Below, piece by piece: positions 1 to 8,475 of a DNA stretch of 46,657 nt. Under the pieces are notes generated by a model. That model was not told where the DNA came from. It worked only from the letters and a program-made list of their open reading frames with translations, and ran no database searches. Position numbers and translations under genes: made by a program. Source of the stretch: Actinomycetes bacterium (GTDB taxonomy: Bacteria > Actinomycetota > Acidimicrobiia > Acidimicrobiales > Ilumatobacteraceae); assembly GCA_014190235.1 (NCBI GenBank), contig BJGC01000018.1, positions 1 to 46,657 of the forward strand, written 5' to 3'. Numbering within the stretch: the stretch's first letter is position 1; each line of letters opens with the position of its first letter.

Positions 1-1
1 G

Positions 2-127
2 GATCTCTTCCACATGGTTGATGGGCAAGAACAAAAAGATCGCGACATGATTTTCTCTATAAGCCCACCGGGAATGTCAATTCTCGACTGGGTGTACGAA
101 TACGACGCTCTTACTGTCGCTGTCTAG
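2..127 (+). CDS. 3' end of an unidentified gene (partial)
   Basis: An open frame runs from the window edge to a TAG at 125-127, giving the last 41 residues of a protein whose start lies outside the window. The tail is acidic with several aromatic residues (it includes DWVYEYDAL) and shows no motif I recognise. It is convergent with the next gene, with only 6 bases between stops, which fits a real gene end. The function cannot be told from this fragment. Confidence 0.5.
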   Translation, partial: DLFHMVDGQEQKDRDMIFSISPPGMSILDWVYEYDALTVAV

Positions 128-133
128 AGACAG

Positions 134-535
134 CTAGGGGGCGGGAATGAGTTGAGAGAGCTCGACTAAACGGCTATCAAGAAGTGCGGCATGACGTACC
201 TTTGAAATTTCGCGGTACTTCGCGTTATCGAGTTTGTCAATAAAATGCTGGCGAGTGGGGTAGCGCACAAGAATTGCTAAGTCCCAGTCTTCGTCTCCGA
301 TCACGGTGTTCTTTGCGAGCCCCATCCAAATAGGGTCGCCTCCAAATTTCACGTCCTCAGCATCGTTCAGTTCGCCATATCGACGAAACGCCTGGCCGCC
401 GGTCATGCCATCGACACCAAAACCCTCAAGGGCTATGTCTCGAAACTTCAACAAGTTCAACATGATGATGGACTCAGTGGGGTCAAGTGCGCGCATCGCG
501 TCAATGGCTGCATCGTTCGCTTCAATATGTTGCAC
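134..535 (-). CDS. DUF1330-like small protein
   Basis: This 133-residue protein looks like the DUF1330 family, small dimeric ferredoxin-like alpha+beta proteins of unknown function. Visible family features are the early strand MLNLLKF, the region GGQAFRRYG, a GGDPIW segment where family members often have GG, the strand WDLAILVRYPTRQHF, and the ending YREISKVRHAALLDSRLVEL. The start is GTG at 535. A TATACA box at 544-549 on the minus strand lies 8 bases upstream, which suggests a leaderless transcript. The promoter sits against the end of a decayed membrane-protein gene. The biochemical role is unknown; some relatives occur near catabolic genes. Family assignment is from pattern memory. Confidence 0.7.
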   Translation of the reverse strand: MQHIEANDAAIDAMRALDPTESIIMLNLLKFRDIALEGFGVDGMTGGQAFRRYGELNDAEDVKFGGDPIWMGLAKNTVIGDEDWDLAILVRYPTRQHFIDKLDNAKYREISKVRHAALLDSRLVELSQLIPAP

Positions 536-543
536 TTGGCAAC

Positions 544-549
544 TGTATA
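544..549 (-). promoter_or_regulatory. -10-like box for the DUF1330-like gene
   Basis: TATACA on the minus strand ends 8 bases before the GTG start at 535. No Shine-Dalgarno sequence is present between them, so transcription may start at or next to the start codon. Confidence 0.4.
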
Positions 550-550
550 G

Positions 551-955
551 CTAAAAGATTGCTCCGCGCACGCACAGGATACCGACAATGAGGATGGCGA
601 CACCAAGAAGTTTTGAGACTGTAGTAGATCGCCATTCTTTACTAACACGTACGAATCAATCGCCGTAACGATTGTTGACCACAATCCTCACCACAACGCG
701 ACAAACAACATCGTCACCACGCGCAAAAGATTTCGCGGCAGGTATCGATGCACAAGAGCCAAATTCGGAAAGTGCTCAGTGAACTGGCCGATAACTTTCG
801 GAGTGAAGTACATCGCGCCACCAACCCAGAGTGTCCAGTTGTTGCCGATGAACGGTGCAGCGACGAATAGAAACATGACGCGACAGCAGAAGATATGGCG
901 CACGCTTTGAGCGCTTTGGTTTTTCAGGCCTAATACAGGGATGCGAGAAATGGGC
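551..955 (-). pseudogene. Decayed multi-pass membrane protein gene
   Basis: This stretch has no intact gene, but a membrane protein can be read through two lesions on the minus strand. From about 955 to 688 the frame encodes hydrophobic segments such as VMFLFVAAPFIG and TLWVGGAMYF, then LLRVVTMLFVALW, and stops at a TGA at 688-690. Reading past this TGA gives GLWSTIVTAIDSYV. A one-base shift near 645 then gives KEWRSTTVSKLLGVAILIVG and ends with CVRGAIF and TAG at 551-553. The result has about three to four membrane helices and a natural C-terminus. The upstream end is unclear because an in-frame TAG precedes about 955. I do not recognise the family. Sequencing error is the alternative to true decay. 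Confidence 0.5.
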
Positions 956-1022
956 TAGTTGAAGGATGGTCACCTATCAGTGGTCAATACACGCACACAT
1001 CCGATGCCATGCCTCAGGTTCA

Positions 1023-1028
1023 CATAAT
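1023..1028 (+). promoter_or_regulatory. -10-like box for the exonuclease gene
   Basis: CATAAT lies 8 bases before the ATG at 1037 and there is no Shine-Dalgarno sequence between them. This matches the leaderless spacing seen at other first genes in the window. Confidence 0.4.
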
Positions 1029-1036
1029 GTGCATCT

Positions 1037-1708
1037 ATGACCTTTGACCGCATGATCGCTCTCGACTTTGAAACCACAGGGCTCAACCCTGGGTATCGGC
1101 CACTAGAAATTGCCTGGGTGGAATTCGACAGCAACTTCAATGAAGTTGAGCAGGTGAACTCACTCATCAATCCGCACATTCCCATTGAGTCTGGTGCGCA
1201 ACGAACACATGGCATCTCGGCTGAAATGCTAGTGAATGAACCTTCACTTGACGACTTCCTCAAGAAAACACATGCTGGCAAGTTTGCTAACGAACACGTG
1301 CTTGTTGTTGCGCACAATGCGTCGTACGACGTTCCCATGTTCCTGCCGTATTGCAAGAAAATCACTGCACTGTGCACTATGCGCCTTGGCCAGGCGCTCT
1401 ACCCCGACGCAGAAAACCACAAGTTGAAAACGCTTGCTGCATTGCTCAATGTGGACATAGAACCAACCCACCGCGCACTTGACGATGCACTGACCAGTTT
1501 TTACCTCATGAAGAACATCGCTACTGCACGCAGTATGTCGATAGGTGAAATGCTCTTGCTCATTCTGAGTGCATCACTCGACAGCCCCATGCCTTTTGGC
1601 AAACACAAGGGAACAAAACTCAAAGACTTGCCTTCCGATTACGTGAGATGGCTGTTAGAGAACCTCGACCCTGATGGCTGGATAGTCGAAGCACTCTCGG
1701 GGCGGTAA
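1037..1708 (+). CDS. DEDD (DnaQ-like) 3'-5' exonuclease with C-terminal DUF3820-like module
   Basis: The 223-residue protein has an N-terminal DEDDh exonuclease fold of the DNA polymerase III epsilon type. ExoI is IALDFETTGL near residues 7-16, with the DxE metal ligands. ExoII is the region AHNASYD near 93-99. ExoIII is HRALDDA near 145-151, with the histidine and aspartate of the DEDDh type. After residue 185 comes MPFGKHKGTKLKDLPSDYVRWL, a short module like DUF3820, which is often found attached to such exonucleases. It probably trims 3' ends of DNA or RNA during repair or turnover rather than serving as the replicative proofreader, since it is separate from any polymerase gene. It lies 243 bases before recC in the same direction. 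Confidence 0.85.
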   Translation: MTFDRMIALDFETTGLNPGYRPLEIAWVEFDSNFNEVEQVNSLINPHIPIESGAQRTHGISAEMLVNEPSLDDFLKKTHAGKFANEHVLVVAHNASYDVPMFLPYCKKITALCTMRLGQALYPDAENHKLKTLAALLNVDIEPTHRALDDALTSFYLMKNIATARSMSIGEMLLLILSASLDSPMPFGKHKGTKLKDLPSDYVRWLLENLDPDGWIVEALSGR

Positions 1709-1799
1709 GGAAAAGATCATGCGCCATTACTTGTAGAAATTGATGTTTAACTCTCGGACATCTTCACCTGAAATCCCTGATATGCCCATGTTGTAGTAT

Positions 1800-1934
1800 T
1801 TTAAAATCGTTTTGCACTTATTTCACAGTCCTCGCGTTGAGCCCCTACTCAAGCAATTAGCGCGGCGCCCCTCTTCACCACTTACCGACCCTTTTGCCTC
1901 GAACTTGTGCTGGTTTAAAATAGTTTTCTGCTTA
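1800..1934 (+). repeat. Imperfect direct repeat of a promoter-like element
   Basis: The 21-base stretch at 1800-1820 (TTTAAAATCGTTTTGCACTTA without its last base fits the unit) recurs at 1914-1934, matching at 17 of 21 positions without gaps, with 114 bases between starts. Both share TTTAAAAT, GTTTT and CTTA. The downstream copy contains the proposed recC -10 box. The rest of the 1709-1951 gap shows no gene. Confidence 0.35.
1894..1921 (+). promoter_or_regulatory. Promoter of the recCBD operon
   Basis: TTGCCT (1894-1899) and TAAAAT (1916-1921) are separated by 16 bases and match the housekeeping sigma consensus at 4 of 6 and 5 of 6 positions. A strong AGGAGG Shine-Dalgarno follows at 1943-1948, 3 bases before the recC ATG. 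This gene therefore appears to have a short led transcript, unlike many other first genes here. Confidence 0.55.
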
Positions 1935-1951
1935 CACCCGCCAGGAGGTTT

Positions 1952-4900
1952 ATGAGTCTGAAAGTTGAATATGTCAGCCGACTATCGGATGTGCTTGCCC
2001 CTGCGGTTGAGTATCTTCGCCAGCCTGTTGAGATATTTGCCAAGCAGCATATTGTCGTGCCAACTGCCGGCGTCAAAGCTTGGCTCATGTCTGAGGTGGC
2101 AAAACAACTTGGCACAAGCAGTCCAAATTCGCAAGATGGCATTATTGCCAATGTTGAAGTTGATTTTCCTGGTTCGCTTACAAAGTTTCTAAAGCCACAG
2201 GTAATGGGTGAGCGAGATCCATGGTTGATTGAAAACCTCATGTTTTATGTACTCGATGTCATCTCCGCCGATGCCCAGTACAAACCAATCATCAAGCGAT
2301 CAGGCGGCCCACTTATCGCGGCTCGTTCGATCGCTGATCGCTTCGATCGCTACCACGTGCGCCGACCAGCAATGATTCGTTTATGGGAGCAAGATAAGGC
2401 AACGGTCAGTCCCACCGCTCACAATCCAAATGTCAAGCAACTCAATGCCACCGATATGTGGCAGTTCGAATTGTGGAGTGCAGTCCGAAAACGAATTGGC
2501 CAGCCAAGCCCTGCTGCACGCAAACCAGAGCTCTCGGTCAAAACCCCAAAACAGATTTTGGTCATCGGGTTTCAATCGCTGAGTCCAGGTCAGATTGATG
2601 CATTGTTGCAACTAAAAGATCATTTGGAAGTACATGTGGTGTTGGTGCACCCATCGTCAGCCATTTCACAAAAGTGGAATGTATCTACCGGTTCTTCAGT
2701 TGGGTTGATCCCCGAGCGCAGTCCTTCTCCGGTGTTGCCCGCCGACATAGACCCATTGGTTAACTCGTGGTTGCAGGGTTCACATGAGTTGGAAACATTG
2801 CTCACATCTCAAGACATCAATGCGACACATAGAGCAAGTAGCAATACTCAGGCTAAAACGCTTCTTGGTCGAATGCAAGCAACGGTTACTCACGATTTGT
2901 TGGCTAGTGAAGCATCAATCAGGAATGACGATCGCTCGCTCGTAATCCACAGATGTCACAACTTGGGCCGACAGGTTGAAGTGCTACATGATGCATTACT
3001 GCATGCGTTTACCGATCTTGATAATTTGCAACCACACGAGATTGTGGTGATCTGTCCAAATATTGAAGCCACCGCACCGTATCTAGAGGCAACATTTGCG
3101 CGAGTCCTCAAAGTTGCCGGCCGCACAATCAAACTGCCGCTTGTAGTCGCAGACCGCGGTATTCGTCAGGTCAATGAAGGTGCCGAACTGATGGCACGAC
3201 TGATTGATTTAGTGCAGTCGCGTTGTTCGGTAGATGGGGTACTTTCTGTTGCTACATCACCATTGGTTCTCAAAAATCTTGGTGTTAACTCTGAAGGTGT
3301 CGAACATTGGTATCGCTACACCAGTAATGCCAATGTACGTTGGGGTCTCACCATTGAGCACCGCAAGCGCAATGGTCTAGATGCGCCAGAGTTGAGTGCT
3401 CACACATGGCGCAATGCGTTAGAGCAAATGTTGTTGGGCGCATTGGTTCCTGATGCTACAAAGACGTTTGATGCCCTCGGTGTTGATGCTCTAGATGATG
3501 TTGATTTGTCAGATATTGATGAAATCTCGGCGCTCATAAAAGTTTTTAATGTCGTGTTAACCCTCTCTGATCTGAGCAATCAGAACCGCACGGTAGAAGA
3601 GTGGTGCGCTGCACTTGAGGCCGCCGTTGTGGGGCTGTGTGGTGAAAACTGCGACGAGCTAGCAATACCGCTTGAGCAAATTGGTGCGCTGCGTGCTTCA
3701 GCCAGTGGAAACACTGTTGTTGTTCCCTACAGCGATGTTGCGAGCCAACTGAGCGACATGCTCAGCGAAGTTCCTGGCAGACAGCCATTGCGTACTGGTG
3801 CGATCACTGCTACATCAATGATCCCTCTTCGGGGAGTTCCATTTCGTGTTGTCTGCGTCGTTGGATTTGACGAGGAGTCATTGTCTTCAAGTGAGGGCGA
3901 AGGTGACGACCTGGTCGAACGACAACGACTGATCGGCGACCAGGATTCTCGACTGGATGTTCGCCGTTCGTTACTTGACGCAACTCTCTGCGCACAAGAT
4001 CGTCTGATCATCACGTGCACTGGGCAGAGCATCAAAAACAACCAACGTCTACCACTTGCTACGCCACTCGCCGAGTTTGTCGACTTTGCCCGCCGACTTG
4101 GGGTAGGGAAGCACCCAACCAACAAGCACCTCAGCGCTATTGAAGTTGAGCACCCGCGTCACACCACAAGCGTGCGCAACTTTTTTAAAGATTTGGTTCA
4201 ACCTGGCGTCATCTGGTCGCACGACGACGTAGCCCGCCAGGCCGCCACAACTTTGGGTGATCCCATCGCCACGTATCCCCTTACAGCAGTGACCGTGGGT
4301 GGTCCAATCGTGCTCACGCCTGATCTGTTGGAAACGATTTTCAACGAACCTCTCGAGGTGTATTTACGTCAGACACTTGAAATGTTTACATATCGAAAAA
4401 TTGAACAAGAGGTTCCTGCAACCATCCCGCTAGGTATAGACAAAAAAGAATCGGCCCGACTAGCCAAAGATCTATTGTTTTTTAATGCGACGCATCCATC
4501 TCAGGTTGCCATTGATGCTTGGGATGCTGAAGTCCTCCGCTCAGGTGTCGTACCTCCTGCTCGGTTTGGGGATGATGCAATCCAAGAGGTTCATGAATTA
4601 GTACAAGCGATGCAGGAAAAGCTCGCAGCGATGTCTATTGACGTGGCTGAGCTTGCCTCGGTGGATGTCGATATTGATGTTGCACCAGGAATCAAACTTA
4701 TTGGCGCAATCCCAATGTGCACGCAAGAAAAAGACATGATTGCAGTTGCAATCTATTTCAAGGCTGGGTCAAAAGAGTACGAATACCGACCAGCGCTGAG
4801 CCGTTTGGCTATTCGCTTGCTTATTGCGCGTGCCGCTGGACTCTCGATTAAAAAAGGCTACGTGCTTGCTCGTCATGAGGACTGGCCCAAGAAACAAAAC

Positions 4901-5248
4901 CATATTGTGCGCGAACAGACCGTCATTCTGGATCCTTTGGTAACACAAATAATAGCTCAAGAGCGATTGGCCGCACTATGTGACATGGCCCGCACTGCAC
5001 TGGTTTCGCCATGTGCCAGTTTTGGCAAGACAGCCAGCGCTGATGATCAAGAGATGCTCAATGAGTTTGATCTATTTGTATCGCGTGATGACTTTCACGA
5101 ATCCCAAGAGTTCATCATTTTTGGTGGAGAGCCTGAGTATGGGGATATTTTCCACGCAAAAAGCCCCATTCTTGGTTTTTGGAAGGAACATAAAAAACTG
5201 TTCACTTTTCCAAAAAGAGATTCCGCAAAGGAGTACCTGGTCTCATGA
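1952..5248 (+). CDS. recC: Exodeoxyribonuclease V subunit gamma (RecC)
   Basis: The 1098-residue product has the size of RecC (about 1100 residues), the subunit of the RecBCD helicase-nuclease that splits the duplex and scans the 3' strand for the Chi recombination signal. RecC is an inactivated SF1 helicase, so no intact Walker A is expected and none is seen. The N-terminus has the RecC-like strand HIVVPTAGVKAWLM near residues 32-45, and the middle has IPLRGVPFRVVCVVGFDEESLS near 624-645, the family's counterpart of a helicase core region (typical RecC has MVPLRSIPFRVV). The start is fixed by AGGAGG at 1943-1948. The end overlaps recB by four bases (ATGA), showing translational coupling. The order recC-recB-recD is the usual actinobacterial one. 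Confidence 0.93.
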   Translation: MSLKVEYVSRLSDVLAPAVEYLRQPVEIFAKQHIVVPTAGVKAWLMSEVAKQLGTSSPNSQDGIIANVEVDFPGSLTKFLKPQVMGERDPWLIENLMFYVLDVISADAQYKPIIKRSGGPLIAARSIADRFDRYHVRRPAMIRLWEQDKATVSPTAHNPNVKQLNATDMWQFELWSAVRKRIGQPSPAARKPELSVKTPKQILVIGFQSLSPGQIDALLQLKDHLEVHVVLVHPSSAISQKWNVSTGSSVGLIPERSPSPVLPADIDPLVNSWLQGSHELETLLTSQDINATHRASSNTQAKTLLGRMQATVTHDLLASEASIRNDDRSLVIHRCHNLGRQVEVLHDALLHAFTDLDNLQPHEIVVICPNIEATAPYLEATFARVLKVAGRTIKLPLVVADRGIRQVNEGAELMARLIDLVQSRCSVDGVLSVATSPLVLKNLGVNSEGVEHWYRYTSNANVRWGLTIEHRKRNGLDAPELSAHTWRNALEQMLLGALVPDATKTFDALGVDALDDVDLSDIDEISALIKVFNVVLTLSDLSNQNRTVEEWCAALEAAVVGLCGENCDELAIPLEQIGALRASASGNTVVVPYSDVASQLSDMLSEVPGRQPLRTGAITATSMIPLRGVPFRVVCVVGFDEESLSSSEGEGDDLVERQRLIGDQDSRLDVRRSLLDATLCAQDRLIITCTGQSIKNNQRLPLATPLAEFVDFARRLGVGKHPTNKHLSAIEVEHPRHTTSVRNFFKDLVQPGVIWSHDDVARQAATTLGDPIATYPLTAVTVGGPIVLTPDLLETIFNEPLEVYLRQTLEMFTYRKIEQEVPATIPLGIDKKESARLAKDLLFFNATHPSQVAIDAWDAEVLRSGVVPPARFGDDAIQEVHELVQAMQEKLAAMSIDVAELASVDVDIDVAPGIKLIGAIPMCTQEKDMIAVAIYFKAGSKEYEYRPALSRLAIRLLIARAAGLSIKKGYVLARHEDWPKKQNHIVREQTVILDPLVTQIIAQERLAALCDMARTALVSPCASFGKTASADDQEMLNEFDLFVSRDDFHESQEFIIFGGEPEYGDIFHAKSPILGFWKEHKKLFTFPKRDSAKEYLVS

Positions 5249-8200
5249 GCAATATTGAACTTGACCTCGCACGGCAACCGATCCTCAACGGCATGGTCAC
5301 TGAGGCTAGTGCTGGTACCGGAAAGACGTACTCGGTTGCTGCTTTGTTGGTACGCGAACTTGCAACAGATGAAAACTTGCGTATTAGTGAAGTATTGGTC
5401 ACTACTTTTACCCGTACCGCTGCAGCTGAACTACGTGATCGTATTCGTGGTGCCGCCATCAGCACTTGTGACCAGTTGCGCAGCAATAAAGCAAATGCGG
5501 ACGATGTCATGGCAACTCATTTGTTGCAGACCTATCCGCACGATATTGGTGCGATGATCCATCGGCTCGAGCGTGCACTAGTCGAGTTTGACAGTGCCAC
5601 CATCTCCACGATTCATAGTGTCTGTACCAAGGTTTTACACCTGGCCGGTGTCAGTCTGGGCAATGTTGGCGAGGACGACATCACGAGTCGGGTCATCGCC
5701 GAGGTGGTCAATGATGCAATAGTGTCACGCACTGTTGCCGGCATAGACGTTTCACGCTTGAATGCAGGTCGCATGGCAGAGGTTGTGGCCAAGTTGTTGT
5801 CTGATCCATTTACTGAACCGTGGATGGATCCAACCCAAAATCCATTTATGACGGAGGCACAACCGATCTCTGTGGATGATCAGAATTTTTTGGATGAGTA
5901 CCTCGAGATGCTTGAGAAGTGTAAGGCTCGTGTTCAAGATGCGACGCTCAATCACCCGAGTTTTAATGATCTCTTAAAGCGGGCTCATGATGTAGTCACA
6001 GATAAATCGCGTGGTGCCTTGATTAACGACATTCGATCACGCTTTAAATTAGCCATTGTCGACGAGGCCCAAGACACTGACAAGTTGCAGTGGGAGTTTT
6101 TTGACGCACTTTTCCCCCCGGATCAAATCGATCGTGCGCTTATCGCCGTGGGTGATCCGAAGCAAGCAATATATGGTTTTCGTGGTGCTGATGTACGCGC
6201 ATTTGTGCTTCGTATAGATCCTGCGAAGAAGCGAACTCTTACCACTAACCATCGATCAGATAAGCCTGTGCTTGACCAACTCAACACTGCGCTATCCGGC
6301 GCGTTGTTTGGCGATCAGATTCCGTATGTCAATGTCAAAGCAAGTCCCAAGAACCCTGTGTCACGATTCGGTCCGATAAACCCAGTTGAGTTTGTTGATG
6401 TGGGCAAGATCACGAACCAAAATCGACTTGACAAACCAACTGCCCAAGTGGTGCACGAATTGTTGACAGTGGGCAAACTCACCATTGATGGAGTGCAGCG
6501 AGACATTGAGCCTCGAGATATCTGCGTGCTCGTGCGCACCAAAGCCACGGGTCGGGCAATCGAACGCAAACTCAAGCAGTTCAAGATTCCTGCAGTCAGC
6601 AATGGCACTGAATCGGTCATGGAAGGTGCGATGGCGAGTCATGTTCGGTCGATGCTTGAATTGATGGAACGTATTACGGATGTCGGTCGTACTCGCCGAG
6701 TGGCCAGCACGCCATTCTTTGGTCTGTCAATTCGCCACGAACACGATATTTCAGATCTAGATCTGCAACGAATCCAAAATCGCGTCAGCGATTTGCGTTC
6801 AGTTTTACAATCTGGTGGCGTTGCCACGCTTGCTGGAGCCATCAATTCGGATGATCAGTTCATGACTCGTCTCACCAAAGGTTCCTCTGGCGAGCGCCAC
6901 ATCACCGACTTTGCGCACGTGATGGATGTTCTGCATGTTGCTACCGATGGCAAGCCGTGCACGCCAACCCACCTTCTTGAAGTATTTATGTCGCTCATCG
7001 ACGCCGATGAAACAAGCGAATTGGTAAGTAGGCGAGTAGAGAGCGACGTTGATGCTGTACAGATCATGACCATACACAGCGCTAAGGGTCTGCAGTTTCC
7101 GTGTGTCGTTGTAGCCGACCTTTGGAAGCCGGCTACTGCGCCTCGTGGAGCACCAGTTTTCTATAACCAAAACCAACGTGTTGTCGACATTGTTCACGGA
7201 TTGGAAAGCCCGACTGAGTCCTCACGGGTTGCGTCAAAAGAAGCTGTGAAGGATGCCGCAAATGCCGAAATGAGTCGAGTCATGTATGTGGCTCTCACGC
7301 GCACGATGTATCACCTCTCGGTACTTGTTACTGATGACGCACAAAGCCGCTTGCCAACAATGGTGCCGCACATACCCGATAAGCGAGCCCTCGCAAGTGT
7401 GGCCAAGCTAAAGAGTTATAAGATCAAAAACGCTAAGCCAGATGCGAGTAAATTCTCCTGCGCAAAATCCACCGCTTCCACTTCTCAGTCCTATCGCCGT
7501 ACATCGTTCTCGGGCATTATGGATATTCACAAAAAGTCCCATCGCCGTGATTATTTTGAACGACCTGGTCATGGCAATGATGAGTTCGGCAATGATGATA
7601 ATCAATTTTCAAATCAAGAACCGAGCGAGTTATCAGATCTGCTCAAATCAATCACGATTCCGGTTGTTCCTTCAAGTAAACACGTCGGTGATCAGATCCA
7701 CGAGATTCTGGAGTTCGTTGACATGTCGGCTCGACCGTTGCGCGATGAGGTGGGTCGAGCAGTAGGGCAAGTAGCAACTTCAAGTTTGTTGCGCAGATAT
7801 CACCAGCCACTGATCACAATGCTCACTCGTGCTCTGGAAACTCCATTTGGTGGGGCATTCGGCGACGTCTCGTTTGCCGATATTGATCCGAGCGATCGTC
7901 TTGCCGAAATGGATTTCGAAATGTCAGTCGCCTTATCCGATGCAAATATCATGGTGAGCGACATTGGTCGAGTCCTGCTATCCGTGTTAAGCCCAACTGA
8001 TGTGCTTTGCAACTATGCAACATCACTTACTGATTCATCTTTTGACATTTCAATCGCCGGTCTGATTAATGGATCGCTTGACGCATTGCTTCGCTTGCCG
8101 GGTAGCACTCCAGATCAGCCGCTGCTGGCCATTACCGACTACAAGAGCAACAAGATGCATCAAGATGATGACGAGTCGCCAATGTCTGGATATTCGCCAC

Positions 8201-8475
8201 AACATGTACAGGCAAAGATGGAAGAGGCGCACTACATACTGCAAGCACTTATTTATGGAACGAGTATTTATCGCATGTTGCGTTGGCGACTTCCCAAAGC
8301 CAATCACGATGCGTGCATTAAGGGTATTGCTTACGGCTTTTTGCGCGGAATGGTTGGGCCTGAAACGCCGGTTGATGCAAACGGTCATCGGTATGGAGTA
8401 TTTACGTGGCAAGCCCCAGTCGGTTTGTGGTCGGCTCTGAGTGACTTATTTGCAGGAAAGAAGCCAACTCAATGA
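5245..8475 (+). CDS. recB: Exodeoxyribonuclease V subunit beta (RecB)
   Basis: RecB is the 3'-5' helicase and nuclease subunit of RecBCD. UvrD-type SF1 motifs are visible: Walker A in EASAGTGKTYS near residue 20-30, Walker B DEAQD near 273, motif III GDPKQAIYGFRG near 303, motif V with HSAKGLQFP near 611, and motif VI with YVALTRT near 681. The C-terminal nuclease domain retains SLDALL and then DYKSN near 966, followed by YILQALIYG, matching the RecB nuclease motif with its metal-binding aspartates and catalytic lysine. The protein is 1076 residues, a little shorter than the roughly 1180 of the E. coli subunit. Its start overlaps recC by four bases and its end overlaps recD by four bases, so all three subunits are probably made in fixed proportion. 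Both helicase and nuclease look active. Confidence 0.95.
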   Translation: MSNIELDLARQPILNGMVTEASAGTGKTYSVAALLVRELATDENLRISEVLVTTFTRTAAAELRDRIRGAAISTCDQLRSNKANADDVMATHLLQTYPHDIGAMIHRLERALVEFDSATISTIHSVCTKVLHLAGVSLGNVGEDDITSRVIAEVVNDAIVSRTVAGIDVSRLNAGRMAEVVAKLLSDPFTEPWMDPTQNPFMTEAQPISVDDQNFLDEYLEMLEKCKARVQDATLNHPSFNDLLKRAHDVVTDKSRGALINDIRSRFKLAIVDEAQDTDKLQWEFFDALFPPDQIDRALIAVGDPKQAIYGFRGADVRAFVLRIDPAKKRTLTTNHRSDKPVLDQLNTALSGALFGDQIPYVNVKASPKNPVSRFGPINPVEFVDVGKITNQNRLDKPTAQVVHELLTVGKLTIDGVQRDIEPRDICVLVRTKATGRAIERKLKQFKIPAVSNGTESVMEGAMASHVRSMLELMERITDVGRTRRVASTPFFGLSIRHEHDISDLDLQRIQNRVSDLRSVLQSGGVATLAGAINSDDQFMTRLTKGSSGERHITDFAHVMDVLHVATDGKPCTPTHLLEVFMSLIDADETSELVSRRVESDVDAVQIMTIHSAKGLQFPCVVVADLWKPATAPRGAPVFYNQNQRVVDIVHGLESPTESSRVASKEAVKDAANAEMSRVMYVALTRTMYHLSVLVTDDAQSRLPTMVPHIPDKRALASVAKLKSYKIKNAKPDASKFSCAKSTASTSQSYRRTSFSGIMDIHKKSHRRDYFERPGHGNDEFGNDDNQFSNQEPSELSDLLKSITIPVVPSSKHVGDQIHEILEFVDMSARPLRDEVGRAVGQVATSSLLRRYHQPLITMLTRALETPFGGAFGDVSFADIDPSDRLAEMDFEMSVALSDANIMVSDIGRVLLSVLSPTDVLCNYATSLTDSSFDISIAGLINGSLDALLRLPGSTPDQPLLAITDYKSNKMHQDDDESPMSGYSPQHVQAKMEEAHYILQALIYGTSIYRMLRWRLPKANHDACIKGIAYGFLRGMVGPETPVDANGHRYGVFTWQAPVGLWSALSDLFAGKKPTQ

